A stretch of 64,000 nucleotides of DNA from the NCBI GenBank assembly GCA_007827375.1, contig VISH01000002.1, positions 1,079,001 through 1,143,000 of the forward strand. The letters run 5' to 3'. Of the stretch, positions 1 to 7,604 are shown in pieces. This DNA comes from Alteromonadaceae bacterium 2753L.S.0a.02 (GTDB taxonomy: Bacteria; Pseudomonadota; Gammaproteobacteria; Pseudomonadales; Cellvibrionaceae). Within the stretch, counting starts at the first letter, position 1. Every line of letters starts with the position of its first letter. The position numbers were made by a program, and so were the translations under genes. The notes beneath the pieces were generated by a model. It was not told where the DNA came from and searched no databases. It saw nothing but the letters and a program-made list of their open reading frames with translations.

Positions 1-337
1 GGGCGATCACTAGGCTGTCGCACTTATCAGTCTTGTGTGTCGAACCAAGGCTTTTTGCGTAGGACTTAATTTGAGCCGGGTTGGCAACCACGACGCTAAA
101 ATCCTGCTCGTATAGACGATACGCCAAATTCTCATGATAAATACCCGTCGCTTCCATAACCACGATAATATTCTCGGCAGGTTGTTGGGTAGTCTTAACC
201 AGCCAGTGTGCCAGTGATTCAATACCGGACGGTGTGTTTTTAAGCACCTTGGTTTTTACCTTCAGTAATTCCGGGTCACGCAGCCAAAGACAATCGAGTT
301 TGTCTTTACTCACATCAATTCCAACAAATGCTTGCAT
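1..337 (-). CDS. IS110-family transposase, N-terminal part (truncated by window edge)
   Basis: DEDD-type transposase/recombinase that moves the IS110 element through a circular intermediate. The visible part begins MQAFVGIDVSKDKLDC, the classic IS110 RuvC-like start with the first catalytic Asp (GIDVSK). It continues to the VMEATG segment with the catalytic Glu. The start at 337 is chosen because the family begins at this GIDVSK motif; reading further upstream would run into the non-coding left end. Sequence identical to the same part of the complete copy at 21484-22464. The remaining coding sequence lies outside the window, so whether this copy is intact cannot be judged. Confidence 0.93.
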   Translation of the reverse strand, partial: MQAFVGIDVSKDKLDCLWLRDPELLKVKTKVLKNTPSGIESLAHWLVKTTQQPAENIIVVMEATGIYHENLAYRLYEQDFSVVVANPAQIKSYAKSLGSTHKTDKCDSLVIA

Positions 338-525
338 CTTTCCTATTCCCCTTGTACATGCAGTGTCACCACAATGTGTGGGCACTTGGATACCATACAA
401 TTTCAAGATGATGGAACCAGGGGCGTCATCTACGTCTCAACTTCTTACAGTTTAGGGTGGGCTCACACTCACCTGGTTCCGAGTGACAAGTGATAGCTAA
501 TCACTTGTCGCAGAGAGATACAAGG
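338..525 (-). ncRNA. Candidate IS110 bridge RNA (copy 1)
   Basis: About 188 nt of non-coding DNA between the transposase start and the element end. In IS110-group elements this is where the bridge RNA that pairs with target and donor DNA is encoded (known from IS621). The sequence is rich in complementary segments: a hairpin at 363-385 (CCACA-atg-TGTGG with outer GTG/CAC), a 9-bp long-range pair GGAACCAGG (413-421) with CCTGGTTCC (472-480), and a perfect 10-bp stem with a 5-nt loop at 485-509. Assignment is by position and foldability; guide loops were not identified. Confidence 0.55.
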
Positions 526-536
526 GTGGGTAAGCC

Positions 537-628
537 GAAGGAGCCTCCCACGCGTTGCGGGGTTTAAACTCTCTGAGAAAAAAGGTTAATAAACCAGACA
601 CCACCCGAAGCCCGGTAAATCCGGGCTT
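537..628 (+). repeat. Approx. 90-bp direct repeat, copy A
   Basis: The stretch from the GGAGCCTCCC region through GGTTTAAACT, GAGAAAAAAGGTTAATAAA and CGAAGCCCGGTAAATCCGGG is repeated at 8095-8188 in the same orientation at roughly 80% identity. Copy A lies 12 bp inside the IS110 end; copy B lies just after the NucA/NucB Rhs cassette. The pair brackets the primase/recombinase module and that cassette. It may be an element boundary or a conserved tail carried behind Rhs cassettes. Confidence 0.7.
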
Positions 629-637
629 CTTTTTTAA
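608..637 (+). terminator. Rho-independent terminator
   Basis: GAAGCCCGG-taaat-CCGGGCTTC forms a 9-bp perfect stem with a 5-nt loop, followed directly by a run of T. It reads on the plus strand, so it would stop transcripts coming from the left (through the IS110/repeat segment), not those of the XRE gene that converges on it. The second copy of the repeat keeps the CCCGG/CCGGG stem but lacks the T run. Confidence 0.8.
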
Positions 638-643
638 TTGCTC

Positions 644-1039
644 TTAAGCCGATTGTTGCTGCTTGATCAAAGCATCGAGCATCTCACTAATGAACTTTTG
701 TTTATTCTTTGGCAGGTTTTTTACCTGCTCCACTTGTCGCTGCAAGGTTGAAGCAGGCCCGCGTTTGGCGGGGGCTTTGGCAATTCCAAGCAGCTCATCG
801 GTGGTGATGGCGAACAACTGCGCCAGCTTGGGAATGTCAGAGCTAGAGACTTTGCGCCGCCCGGCTTCAAATGACGCCATATGCTGTTGAGAAATCCCCA
901 GGAACTCGGCTAGCTGCACCTGTGTTAATCCCACTTCCTTCCTGAGCTCGGCGATACGCTTGCCAAGCTGTTTAAAAAATACTTCGTCGTCTTTAGTCAT
1001 CAGATTGTCAAGATAAGCGTAAGTGATCGTTGGGCTCAT
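644..1039 (-). CDS. XRE-family HTH repressor of the primase/recombinase module
   Basis: 131-aa transcriptional regulator with one HTH_3 domain. The core runs LGKRIAELRKEVGLTQVQL then AEFLGISQQHMASFEAGRR, a textbook XRE fold with recognition helix SQQHMASFE, followed by a Lys/Gln-rich C-terminal tail. I start at 1039 (MSPTITYAY), where GGAG lies about 8 nt upstream; the longer frame to 1180 would run through the divergent promoter and is unlikely. Transcribed away from the primase gene, with a palindrome ATACTCC-taatg-GGAGTAT between them, the arrangement of a self-regulating phage- or plasmid-type repressor. Target inferred from position. Confidence 0.88.
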   Translation of the reverse strand: MSPTITYAYLDNLMTKDDEVFFKQLGKRIAELRKEVGLTQVQLAEFLGISQQHMASFEAGRRKVSSSDIPKLAQLFAITTDELLGIAKAPAKRGPASTLQRQVEQVKNLPKNKQKFISEMLDALIKQQQSA

Positions 1040-1076
1040 ACTATAACTCCGTTTTTGGGTGACTGATGTCTTGGAG

Positions 1077-1104
1077 TTGACAATACTCCTAATGGGAGTA
1101 TATT
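1077..1104 (+). promoter_or_regulatory. Sigma-70 promoter with operator palindrome in the spacer
   Basis: TTGACA (1077-1082), 16-bp spacer, TATATT (1099-1104). The spacer consists of the perfect inverted repeat ATACTCC-taatg-GGAGTAT (1083-1101), overlapping the -10. Partial sites lie at 1071 (TTGGAG) and 1147 (GGAGTACT). It points at the primase gene and would be blocked by a dimer of the divergent XRE protein. Confidence 0.7.
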
Positions 1105-1158
1105 GCAAATCGGTTATTTTTTTACAGTACCTCTTGACAGCATATTGGAGTACTTGGG

Positions 1159-4100
1159 ATGGCACGACTTCCAGACGCACAAATCGACAGAATCAAACAA
1201 GACATCTCTTTACTTAGGCTGGTTGAAAGCCAGGGCTACCCAGTAAAGAAGATCGGCAAAGACCACGCCATCCAGTGCCCCTTCCACGATGACGACACCC
1301 CGAGCCTGATCATCAGCCCCAAAACCAACCTGTATCACTGCTTTGGCTGTGGTGCCGCTGGCAGTGTGATCGACTGGGTAATGAAAACCCAGTGCCTGAA
1401 CTTTAGAGAGGCTGCGGTATGGTTAAGTAATGAGTTCCTGGCCTTCGATATGGAACCAGAAAATAATCGAGATCCATCACCTTCTTTAGCCGCTAGTTCC
1501 TCAGATGCTGACCCCAGCCCGCAGGATGACCAAGCTTTGCTTCGGCAGGTGATCGACTTCTATCACGAGACATTAAAAACCAGTTCCGAAGCTCAGGACT
1601 ACTTAAAACAGCGCGGCTTGGATGACCCTGAACTGATTGAGTGTTTTAAGTTGGGCTACGCCAACCGCACCTTGGGGCTTACCCTGCCAGAAAAGAACCG
1701 CAAAGCCGGTGCGGAAATCCGCTGCCATTTACAAAAGGTGGGCTTGTATCGGGAAAGTGGTCACGAGCATTTTAATGGTTCGTTGGTGGTGCCTATCGTC
1801 AGCGAATCGGGTGAGATAACGGAAATCTACGGGCGCAAATTGTTAAACAACCTGCGCAAAGGAACCCCGAAACACCTGTACTTACCGGGGCCACACCAAG
1901 GCGTTTTTAATCCAGATTGTTTGCGTTCAGAAGAAATTATTTTATGTGAAGCCTTGTTGGATGCACTGACCTTCTGGCGGCACGGTTTTAAAAACGTGAC
2001 CAGCAGCTACGGCACTGCGGGCTTTACCGACGACCTTAAAAACGCCTTTATCGACCGCCCGGTTAAGCGTGTACTGATTGCCTATGATCGTGACGAAGCG
2101 GGCAATACAGCGGCAGAAAAGCTGGCGGAAGAACTGACAAAAGTGGGCATCGACTGTTATCGCATTCTGTTCCCCAAAGGTATGGACGCTAATGATTACG
2201 CGCTAAAAATGACCCCGGCCAGAAAGAGTTTAGAGTTGGTTATCCGCAAAGCGGAATGGATGGGCAGTGGTGAAGATCCTCGACGACTGGAATCACAATC
2301 CAGTGTTCTAGCCGTAGCAGACCAAGCATTACCCGTAAGCCCAGTTCCAGAAGTCAAACCAGTGGATGTTCCCTCAGAAAGCAGAGAAAACGAAACCGTC
2401 ATTACCTTCGAGGATCGGGATGCCGCACCACGCCGCTACCGCGTGCGTGGCCTAAAAAAAGCCACCAGCTATGAACAATTAAAAATCAACTTGGCAGTGA
2501 GTGATGATCAAGACAACCTCCATGTTGACCAGCTCGATTTATACAACGCCAAACAGCGCCAAAGCTTTATTAAACAGGCTACCGCAGAGCTGGGTGCGAG
2601 TGACGAGGTGATTAAAAAAGACCTGGCAAAAGTCCTGCTGAAACTGGAACAGCTACAGGATGAGCAAATCCAAGAGGTAATAAAACCCAAAGAAAAAACC
2701 GTTCAGATCAGCAGTGATGAACAGGAAAAAGCCCTTGAGTTACTGCGCGACCCTTCCCTTCTTAGCCGCATTCTTGAGGACTTTAACCGCGCCGGTGTGG
2801 TGGGCGAAGAAACCAATAAACTGGTGGGTTACCTGGCGGCTGTCTCTCGAAAGCTGGATAACCCCTTGGCCGTGATTATCCAAAGCACCAGCGCCGCCGG
2901 TAAAAGCAGTTTAATGAATGCCGTACTGGCGATGATGCCGGAAGAAGAGCGCATCCAATACAGCGCCATGACCGGCCAAAGCTTGTTCTATATGGGGGAA
3001 ACCAACCTCAAACACAAGATACTGGCCATTGCCGAAGAAGAGGGTGCCGACCAGGCCAGCTATGCTTTAAAGCTGTTACAAAGCGAAGGCGAGTTAACCA
3101 TTGCCAGTACGGGCAAAGATGCCGACGGCAACTTAACCACCCAGGAATACCGCGTAGAAGGCCCGGTGATGTTGTTTAGTACAACAACGGCCATCGACAT
3201 TGACGAAGAGCTCATGAACCGCTGCATAGTGCTCACCGTGAACGAAAGCCGAGAACAAACCGAGCTTATCCACCAACTGCAACGCAAACGCGAAACCTTG
3301 GAAGGCTTGCTTGCTGGTGAAGACAAAAAACAAATACTCACCTGTCACCGCAACGCACAACGTTTATTAAAACCGCTCAAGGTAGTGAATCCCTTCGCTG
3401 AACAACTGACGTTTATGAGCAACCAAACACGCAGTCGTCGTGATCACATGAAGTACTTGCAGTTGATTAAAACCATCGCCTTTTTGCACCAGTACCAGCG
3501 GCACACAAAAACCGTACAACACCAAGGCAACACGTTGGAATACATCGAGGTGGCGCTCAGTGATATTGCTGTCGCCAATGAGTTAGCGCATGAAGTACTG
3601 GGACGCAGCTTAGACGAGTTGCCACCCCAAACCCGAAAACTGTTAACGCTGATCCATGAGATGGTGAGCGAGCATTGCCAGAAAGAACAACAAGCACAAA
3701 AAGACTATCGCTTTAGTCGCCGTGACATCCGCGAATATACCGGCTGGGGATTAACGCAAGTGGCGACCCATTGTCAGCGACTGGAGGCAATGGAATACCT
3801 GGTGATCTACAGCGGAAGAAATGGCCAGAAAATGAATTATGAGCTGTGTTATTACGGTGAAGGCGATCAGCGCAAACAATTTATGTTGGGGCTGATCAAC
3901 GTCGAAAAATTAGGATATGACGGCAACCTATCGGGGTTAATGCAAAACCTATCCGAGGGCTATCGGGCTACTATCGGTGTGCAATCGGATCGCTATCCAC
4001 AAGAGAAAAATGCACAAAACCCTATAAATACAGTCTCAAATGCTAAAAGCACCAAAACCAACGGCAAAACGCACAGTTCTATAGAAAAACTCCCTTCGTC

Positions 4101-4197
4101 GCATCCTAATCCCACCTTACCTTTAGTCGCTCCTGCTCATCCTGAGCCCGCGACATTAGAACGTCCTTGTTCGTCAGCTGCTCATGCGAGTGTGTAA
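1159..4197 (+). CDS. DnaG-like primase (CHC2 zinc finger + TOPRIM) fused to a P-loop ATPase
   Basis: 1012-aa mobile-element replication protein. N-terminus: CHC2 zinc finger with CPFHDDDTPS and YHCFGCG (about residues 39-66). Middle: DnaG-type catalytic core and TOPRIM with the expected acidic residues, E264 in ILCEALLDAL and D310-R-D312 in AYDRDEAG. C-terminal half: P-loop ATPase with STSAAGKSS (about residue 580), an acidic AIAEEEG segment, and a late region that may be winged-helix. The ATPase part resembles helicase-like modules of integrative elements; unwinding activity is inferred. The ATG at 1159 has GGAG upstream. The stop lies 2 nt before the tyrosine recombinase ATG, so the two are co-transcribed. 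Likely plasmid- or element-type priming rather than the host primase. Confidence 0.88.
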   Translation: MARLPDAQIDRIKQDISLLRLVESQGYPVKKIGKDHAIQCPFHDDDTPSLIISPKTNLYHCFGCGAAGSVIDWVMKTQCLNFREAAVWLSNEFLAFDMEPENNRDPSPSLAASSSDADPSPQDDQALLRQVIDFYHETLKTSSEAQDYLKQRGLDDPELIECFKLGYANRTLGLTLPEKNRKAGAEIRCHLQKVGLYRESGHEHFNGSLVVPIVSESGEITEIYGRKLLNNLRKGTPKHLYLPGPHQGVFNPDCLRSEEIILCEALLDALTFWRHGFKNVTSSYGTAGFTDDLKNAFIDRPVKRVLIAYDRDEAGNTAAEKLAEELTKVGIDCYRILFPKGMDANDYALKMTPARKSLELVIRKAEWMGSGEDPRRLESQSSVLAVADQALPVSPVPEVKPVDVPSESRENETVITFEDRDAAPRRYRVRGLKKATSYEQLKINLAVSDDQDNLHVDQLDLYNAKQRQSFIKQATAELGASDEVIKKDLAKVLLKLEQLQDEQIQEVIKPKEKTVQISSDEQEKALELLRDPSLLSRILEDFNRAGVVGEETNKLVGYLAAVSRKLDNPLAVIIQSTSAAGKSSLMNAVLAMMPEEERIQYSAMTGQSLFYMGETNLKHKILAIAEEEGADQASYALKLLQSEGELTIASTGKDADGNLTTQEYRVEGPVMLFSTTTAIDIDEELMNRCIVLTVNESREQTELIHQLQRKRETLEGLLAGEDKKQILTCHRNAQRLLKPLKVVNPFAEQLTFMSNQTRSRRDHMKYLQLIKTIAFLHQYQRHTKTVQHQGNTLEYIEVALSDIAVANELAHEVLGRSLDELPPQTRKLLTLIHEMVSEHCQKEQQAQKDYRFSRRDIREYTGWGLTQVATHCQRLEAMEYLVIYSGRNGQKMNYELCYYGEGDQRKQFMLGLINVEKLGYDGNLSGLMQNLSEGYRATIGVQSDRYPQEKNAQNPINTVSNAKSTKTNGKTHSSIEKLPSSHPNPTLPLVAPAHPEPATLERPCSSAAHASV

Positions 4198-4199
4198 GC

Positions 4200-5192
4200 A
4201 TGGCCAAGAACAAGAAAAAACCGGGCGGTTACCAGCGTGCCAAATTAACCGTTGAGCACACGGCGTTTTATCCGTACTTATGCGATTACCTGGAGTCGCG
4301 CCTAATCCACAACTACGCCCCGGAAACCAACCGCCGCCACGACAGCAACATTAGAAAGTTTATCACCTGGTGCGACGAGCGCGGCATTACCGACCCGCGA
4401 AGCGTCACCAAGCCCATTCTGGAGCGCTACAAAAAACACCTGTACTACAGCCGCAAAAGCAACGGCGAGCCGATGAGCTTTAATGGCCAAGCTACAGTGC
4501 TCACCAGTATCAAAACCTTTTTTAAATGGCTCACCCAAAACAATTACCTCTTATACAACCCCGCCTCAGAACTACAGCTACCCAGAAAACCAAAGCAACT
4601 TCCCAGAAACTTATTAAGCCTGGAAGAAACCCAAGACCTGCTCAACGCCGCAGACATCCACAGTCTCAGCGGCCTACGAGACCGGGCGGTGATGGAACTG
4701 CTGTACAGCTGCGGCCTGCGCCGCCAGGAATGCGCCAACCTGCAATTACACGACATCCAGCTCACACAACAAACCGTGTTCGTGCGTGAGGGCAAAGGGG
4801 GTAAAGACCGGGTTGTGCCCATAGGCGACAGCGCCACGCAATGACTCAAAAAATACCTGGAAGACGTGCGCCCGGAACTGATTACACACAGCCAGAACGC
4901 GTTGTTTATCAGCGATTACGGTGAAGCTTACACGGGTGATGGCATAGGTCGCTTAGTGAAGCGTGCCATGAAAAAAGCCGGTATCCACAAAACCGGCAGT
5001 GCACACCTTTTCAGGCACGCCATGGCCACACACATGCTGGAGAACGGTGCGGACATCCGCTTTATCCAGGCGATGCTGGGCCACAGCGACTTGAAATCCA
5101 CCCAGGTGTATACCCTGGTGAGCATCGAGAAACTGCGGGAGATCCATCGGGCGACGCACCCATCCAAGATGACGACCAGAGAGGAAAGTTGA
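4200..5192 (+). pseudogene. Tyrosine recombinase/integrase interrupted by in-frame TGA
   Basis: XerC/D-like site-specific recombinase, about 330 codons. N-terminal SAM-like core-binding domain, then the catalytic domain with Arg in CGLRRQE, Lys in GKGGKDR, HLFRHAMATHML, LGHSDLKSTQ and the Tyr nucleophile in QVYTLV. The reading frame is continuous except for a TGA at 4842-4844, between PIGDSATQ and LKKYLEDVRPEL. The second recombinase in this window has Trp at the equivalent place (ACHWIRLYLNEVRP), so TGG to TGA is the likely change. As written, only an N-terminal fragment without the HxxR and Tyr motifs would be made. The start at 4200 (MAKNKKKPGG) lies 2 nt after the primase stop. Confidence 0.88.
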
Positions 5193-5226
5193 TATGCTTA
5201 GGCCCATTGCAAACGAGGTAAACACT

Positions 5227-5445
5227 ATGCAACCAGTAAACGTGAAAGAAGCTGCTCACCAGCTTATTGACCAGTTGCCGGAAGACGTTAACTGGGACAA
5301 GGTGCTTTACACCTTCCAGGTGCGCCGGGACATTGAGGCAGGCATGGCTGACATTGAGGCTGGGCGAGTGATAGACGGTGACAAAGTACTGGAATGGATC
5401 GAAAGCTGGGGTACAGACAATGAGCTGGAGCCGCCTAGCGCATGA
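5227..5445 (+). CDS. Type II antitoxin of a ParE/RelE-type module
   Basis: 72-aa acidic protein. Its start, VNVKEAAHQLIDQLPEDVNW, and the segment VRRDIEAGMADIEAGRVI match the small antitoxins commonly found directly ahead of ParE/RelE toxins. They bind the toxin and repress the operon. I prefer the ATG at 5227, preceded by GAGG at about 8 nt, over the upstream ATG at 5194, because family members begin at this point. The stop overlaps the toxin ATG by 4 nt (ATGA), giving translational coupling. It follows the broken recombinase by a short gap and probably shares its transcript. Confidence 0.72.
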   Translation: MQPVNVKEAAHQLIDQLPEDVNWDKVLYTFQVRRDIEAGMADIEAGRVIDGDKVLEWIESWGTDNELEPPSA

Positions 5446-5924
5446 GGTTGGAATTTACCCCGGTTGCCCTGAATGATTTAAAGCGCCTTCGTCATTTTAT
5501 CGCGGTAAAAGATCCCCAAGCCGCCAAGCGCTACAGCCAAACCCTTCGACAATCACTCCAGCGACTGGTTGATCAGCCAGAAATGGGTCGCTTACTGGAT
5601 GAGGCGCGCCATATCCGTGAACTGATTGCGGGTGACTACCTTGCCCGATACCGCATCATCGGCGACCGCTCAAAATCCGCCACAGCAAAGAAGAAACCTC
5701 CTGAGCTCCTGACATCCATCACCATCCCGCCTGTCACACGCCTTGCTAAAACCCAAGAACCGCAAGGCGAGGTGCCAGGCTCGCATCACACGAGCTTCCA
5801 GTCCAAACCGTTCGTTCTTTGCCTCCGTCACTGCGTTCCTCCGGGCAGTGCTTTGCACTGCATAGGAAATAAGGCCGCTCTGTCGCCTGTCATGGCGCTT
5901 GCTAATAACCTGCCTTCGCTTTAG
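5442..5924 (+). pseudogene. ParE/RelE-type toxin, C-terminus lost
   Basis: The first 75 residues follow the ParE fold: MRLEFTPVALNDLKRLRHFI, then QRLVDQPEMGR and HIRELIAGDYLARYRI. After IIGD (about 5668) the family's last strand, which carries functional basic and aromatic residues and normally ends near 95 aa, is missing. The frame instead runs on for about 85 codons of unrelated Ser/Pro/Thr-rich residues that look like translated non-coding DNA. The most likely explanation is a rearrangement that removed the end, leaving an inactive toxin next to an intact antitoxin. It overlaps the antitoxin by 4 nt. Confidence 0.7.
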
Positions 5925-6402
5925 CTGCTAACCGGCGTCCAGTGTGTGCCGGTCTCAAGTTCTGGCAAGCGCCACGCCAAGCTCCATAGCCCTGTCTAGC
6001 CAGCCTCCCCCGCGCCAAAAGACGGCGCTCCCCGCCCTAAAAACCCTACCCGCCAGCGTGGGCCGGGCCCCTACGCTGGCTGCGATTAACGTGCTTCGTA
6101 GTGGGTTCAGTGCTGGTGTCAGCGGCTAAGCGGGTAGGGTCGGGCTGGTTGCTGGCTTGGGTTTATCTCTCCCCCTGGCCCCCGCTGGGTGAATCAATAG
6201 GGCTGGCGCAAGCGCGCTTAAAAACATATCTCACCCACCCCAAACCCCGCCCTCAAGGGCGGGGCTTTAGTCCGTGCCAGCGTCGGGGTCGTGTCTGCTG
6301 CTTGCCTCTTCAGGCTAGCCCCGTGCTCGGTCTATCAAGGGTGAAATACACGGCGCAAAAAGACGCGCCGCCCTTGACAGCCCTGCGCGCGGCGCTCTCT
6401 GG
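5925..6402. other. Non-coding, GC-rich structured region
   Basis: No convincing gene. Holds strong inverted repeats: CCAGCGT/ACGCTGG (6053-6059 with 6073-6079, inner GGGCC/GGCCC) and CCCCGCCC-tcaa-GGGCGGGG (6245-6264). A further perfect 7-bp hairpin lies just upstream at 5845-5861 (GCAGTGC-ttt-GCACTGC). The open frames here have residue content typical of chance reading. Probably intergenic DNA of an integrative element; purpose unknown. Confidence 0.5.
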
Positions 6403-6430
6403 AAGTGGCAAACAACAGCCACTTAGGAGG
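6403..6430 (+). promoter_or_regulatory. Leader hairpin abutting a strong ribosome-binding site
   Basis: AAGTGGC (6403-6409) and GCCACTT (6418-6424) form a perfect 7-bp stem with an 8-nt loop (aaacaaca). The next six bases are AGGAGG (6425-6430), 8 nt before the ATG at 6439. A hairpin touching a perfect Shine-Dalgarno suggests translational control or mRNA protection. No known RNA class could be assigned by eye. Confidence 0.55.
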
Positions 6431-6438
6431 CAAAACCA

Positions 6439-6678
6439 ATGAAAAACGTACCTTGGCAAATCGAGAAAATCATCAACGTGGCCAATGACCTGGCCAGCAC
6501 TGGCAGTAGCGGCGGTTCTACTGGTGAAGTCATCGCGGCAGCGTTCGTGCTGGATCGCATGGAGTTTATCCCGCACGGCTACACCGTGATCGAAGCGTGG
6601 GAAAGGCTGGATGAGCAATGGCAGCGGTATGTAAAGCTGGTCAAAGCCAATTACAGTGATTTACTGGTGCCCTGGTAG
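6439..6678 (+). CDS. Small hypothetical protein of mobile-element type
   Basis: 79-aa soluble protein beginning MKNVPWQIEKIINVANDLA, then a Ser/Gly-rich stretch (STGSSGGSTGEV), an AAFVLDRMEF segment and a Trp/Tyr-rich C-terminus. No signal peptide or membrane segment. The gene is well supported by AGGAGG at ideal spacing, a structured leader and a hairpin just after the stop. Function not recognised; I have the impression of similar small proteins in integrative and conjugative elements but cannot verify it here. Confidence 0.68.
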   Translation: MKNVPWQIEKIINVANDLASTGSSGGSTGEVIAAAFVLDRMEFIPHGYTVIEAWERLDEQWQRYVKLVKANYSDLLVPW

Positions 6679-6686
6679 GGCACGCA

Positions 6687-6704
6687 GGGGCGCTCGCGCG
6701 CCCC
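6687..6704 (+). terminator. GC-rich hairpin after the small gene
   Basis: GGGGCGC-tcgc-GCGCCCC, a perfect 7-bp stem starting 8 nt after the stop codon. There is no clear T run after it, so termination may be weak or Rho-assisted. Confidence 0.5.
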
Positions 6705-6869
6705 AGTTCATCGCTATTGTTGGCGCGTGATGCAACTGAAAAAGTGCGTCTAGGGGAAAATTTTAATAGACTGGCATTGCGCGCTGCCGCGAGTTCTTTA
6801 AGTGATTGATGGCTAAGGGAAAAGTCGTACTCATTACGTCCAAGTGCGTCGGGGAAACTGTTTACGTCA

Positions 6870-7592
6870 ATGGATACGTGGAGGGGGAATAACCATGATC
6901 CGATAACGCTGCATAAGTATCTTTATGCCGGTAGTGATCCGGTGAAATATATCGACCCTTCTGGCAATAGTCTTATGTCCTTTTCGGTCAGTAATACAAT
7001 CCTTGGTGTTTTGGTAGCTTCCAGTGCTGCATACGCAGGGCATCAATTTGTTTCCGCATTAAACACTTCTTTTGGGAATTCTGATGTTAATTCCATGCGT
7101 CGCGAACGAACTGCTGCGGATGTTCAAGTAGGAACAGTTGCCGCGAATATTTGCGCTAGAAGTCAAGATGAAAATTGTCGAGCGTCGATACCCCTTATTA
7201 TATTTGGGGCTGATGTTATGGATGCCACTATGCATATTGACGAGGCTCAATTATCTGGTAAGCCTGTTGTCTTAAGTCGTAGCTCTGGTGGTAATGCCGG
7301 CTGGTATAGACACTTTGCTCCAGAATGTATAGGCGCCACGGGTGTATTTTCGGGGTTAGATTGTGATGAATACCCTTTTAATAGTACTCACGAAGGTGGT
7401 GTTGGAAACTATTTAATGGGTGGGGTATCTTTAAAACCAATCAATGCTTCGCACAATAGAAGTGCTGGTTCTTCTTTAGGTGCCTTTTATAATGAGTGCG
7501 GTGTATCTCAAAATGACCCTAATGATATGTGGTTCGGTGTGCTTGCCATACCATTCACGCCTACAACTAGGGCTGTTTGCGCCGGAAACTAA
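6870..7592 (+). CDS. Displaced Rhs C-terminal cassette with NucA/NucB-type nuclease tip
   Basis: The first 33 residues are the end of an Rhs core (MDTWRGNNHDP, ITLHKYLYAGSDPV, IDPSGN), the conserved junction where polymorphic toxin tips begin. The variable part ends with CDEYPFNSTHEGG, the signature of NucA/NucB DNases, followed by Ser/Asn/Gly-rich catalytic-region sequence. A hydrophobic segment (about residues 40-58) lies between. Upstream DNA to about 6813 still resembles the Rhs core (CTAAGGG ... GTTTAC) but is out of register, with an in-frame TGA at 6807. This is therefore an orphan cassette without its Rhs shell, silent unless recombined onto a full rhs gene. The next gene is a candidate immunity gene. 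Confidence 0.8.
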   Translation: MDTWRGNNHDPITLHKYLYAGSDPVKYIDPSGNSLMSFSVSNTILGVLVASSAAYAGHQFVSALNTSFGNSDVNSMRRERTAADVQVGTVAANICARSQDENCRASIPLIIFGADVMDATMHIDEAQLSGKPVVLSRSSGGNAGWYRHFAPECIGATGVFSGLDCDEYPFNSTHEGGVGNYLMGGVSLKPINASHNRSAGSSLGAFYNECGVSQNDPNDMWFGVLAIPFTPTTRAVCAGN

Positions 7593-7604
7593 GAAAGGTA
7601 GTAG

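Larger units (their letters stand above)
1..525 (-). mobile_element. IS110-family insertion sequence, copy 1 (cut by window edge)
   Basis: This stretch matches 22128-22652 base for base as far as I can compare by eye, and the match stops abruptly at 525/22652, which marks the transposase-upstream end of the element. Only the N-terminal third of the transposase and its upstream non-coding end lie in the window; the rest is off the left edge. Orientation is the same as copy 2, so the two copies are direct repeats flanking about 22 kb. Confidence 0.9.

Noticed and set aside
4526..4849. Frames overlapping the tyrosine recombinase on both strands
   Set aside because: Shadows of the recombinase, which has clear catalytic motifs in its own frame.
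5944..6442. 61- and 113-aa frames ahead of the small gene
   Set aside because: Overlap strong hairpins, residue use typical of GC-rich non-coding DNA, and the real gene at 6439 has an ideal RBS.
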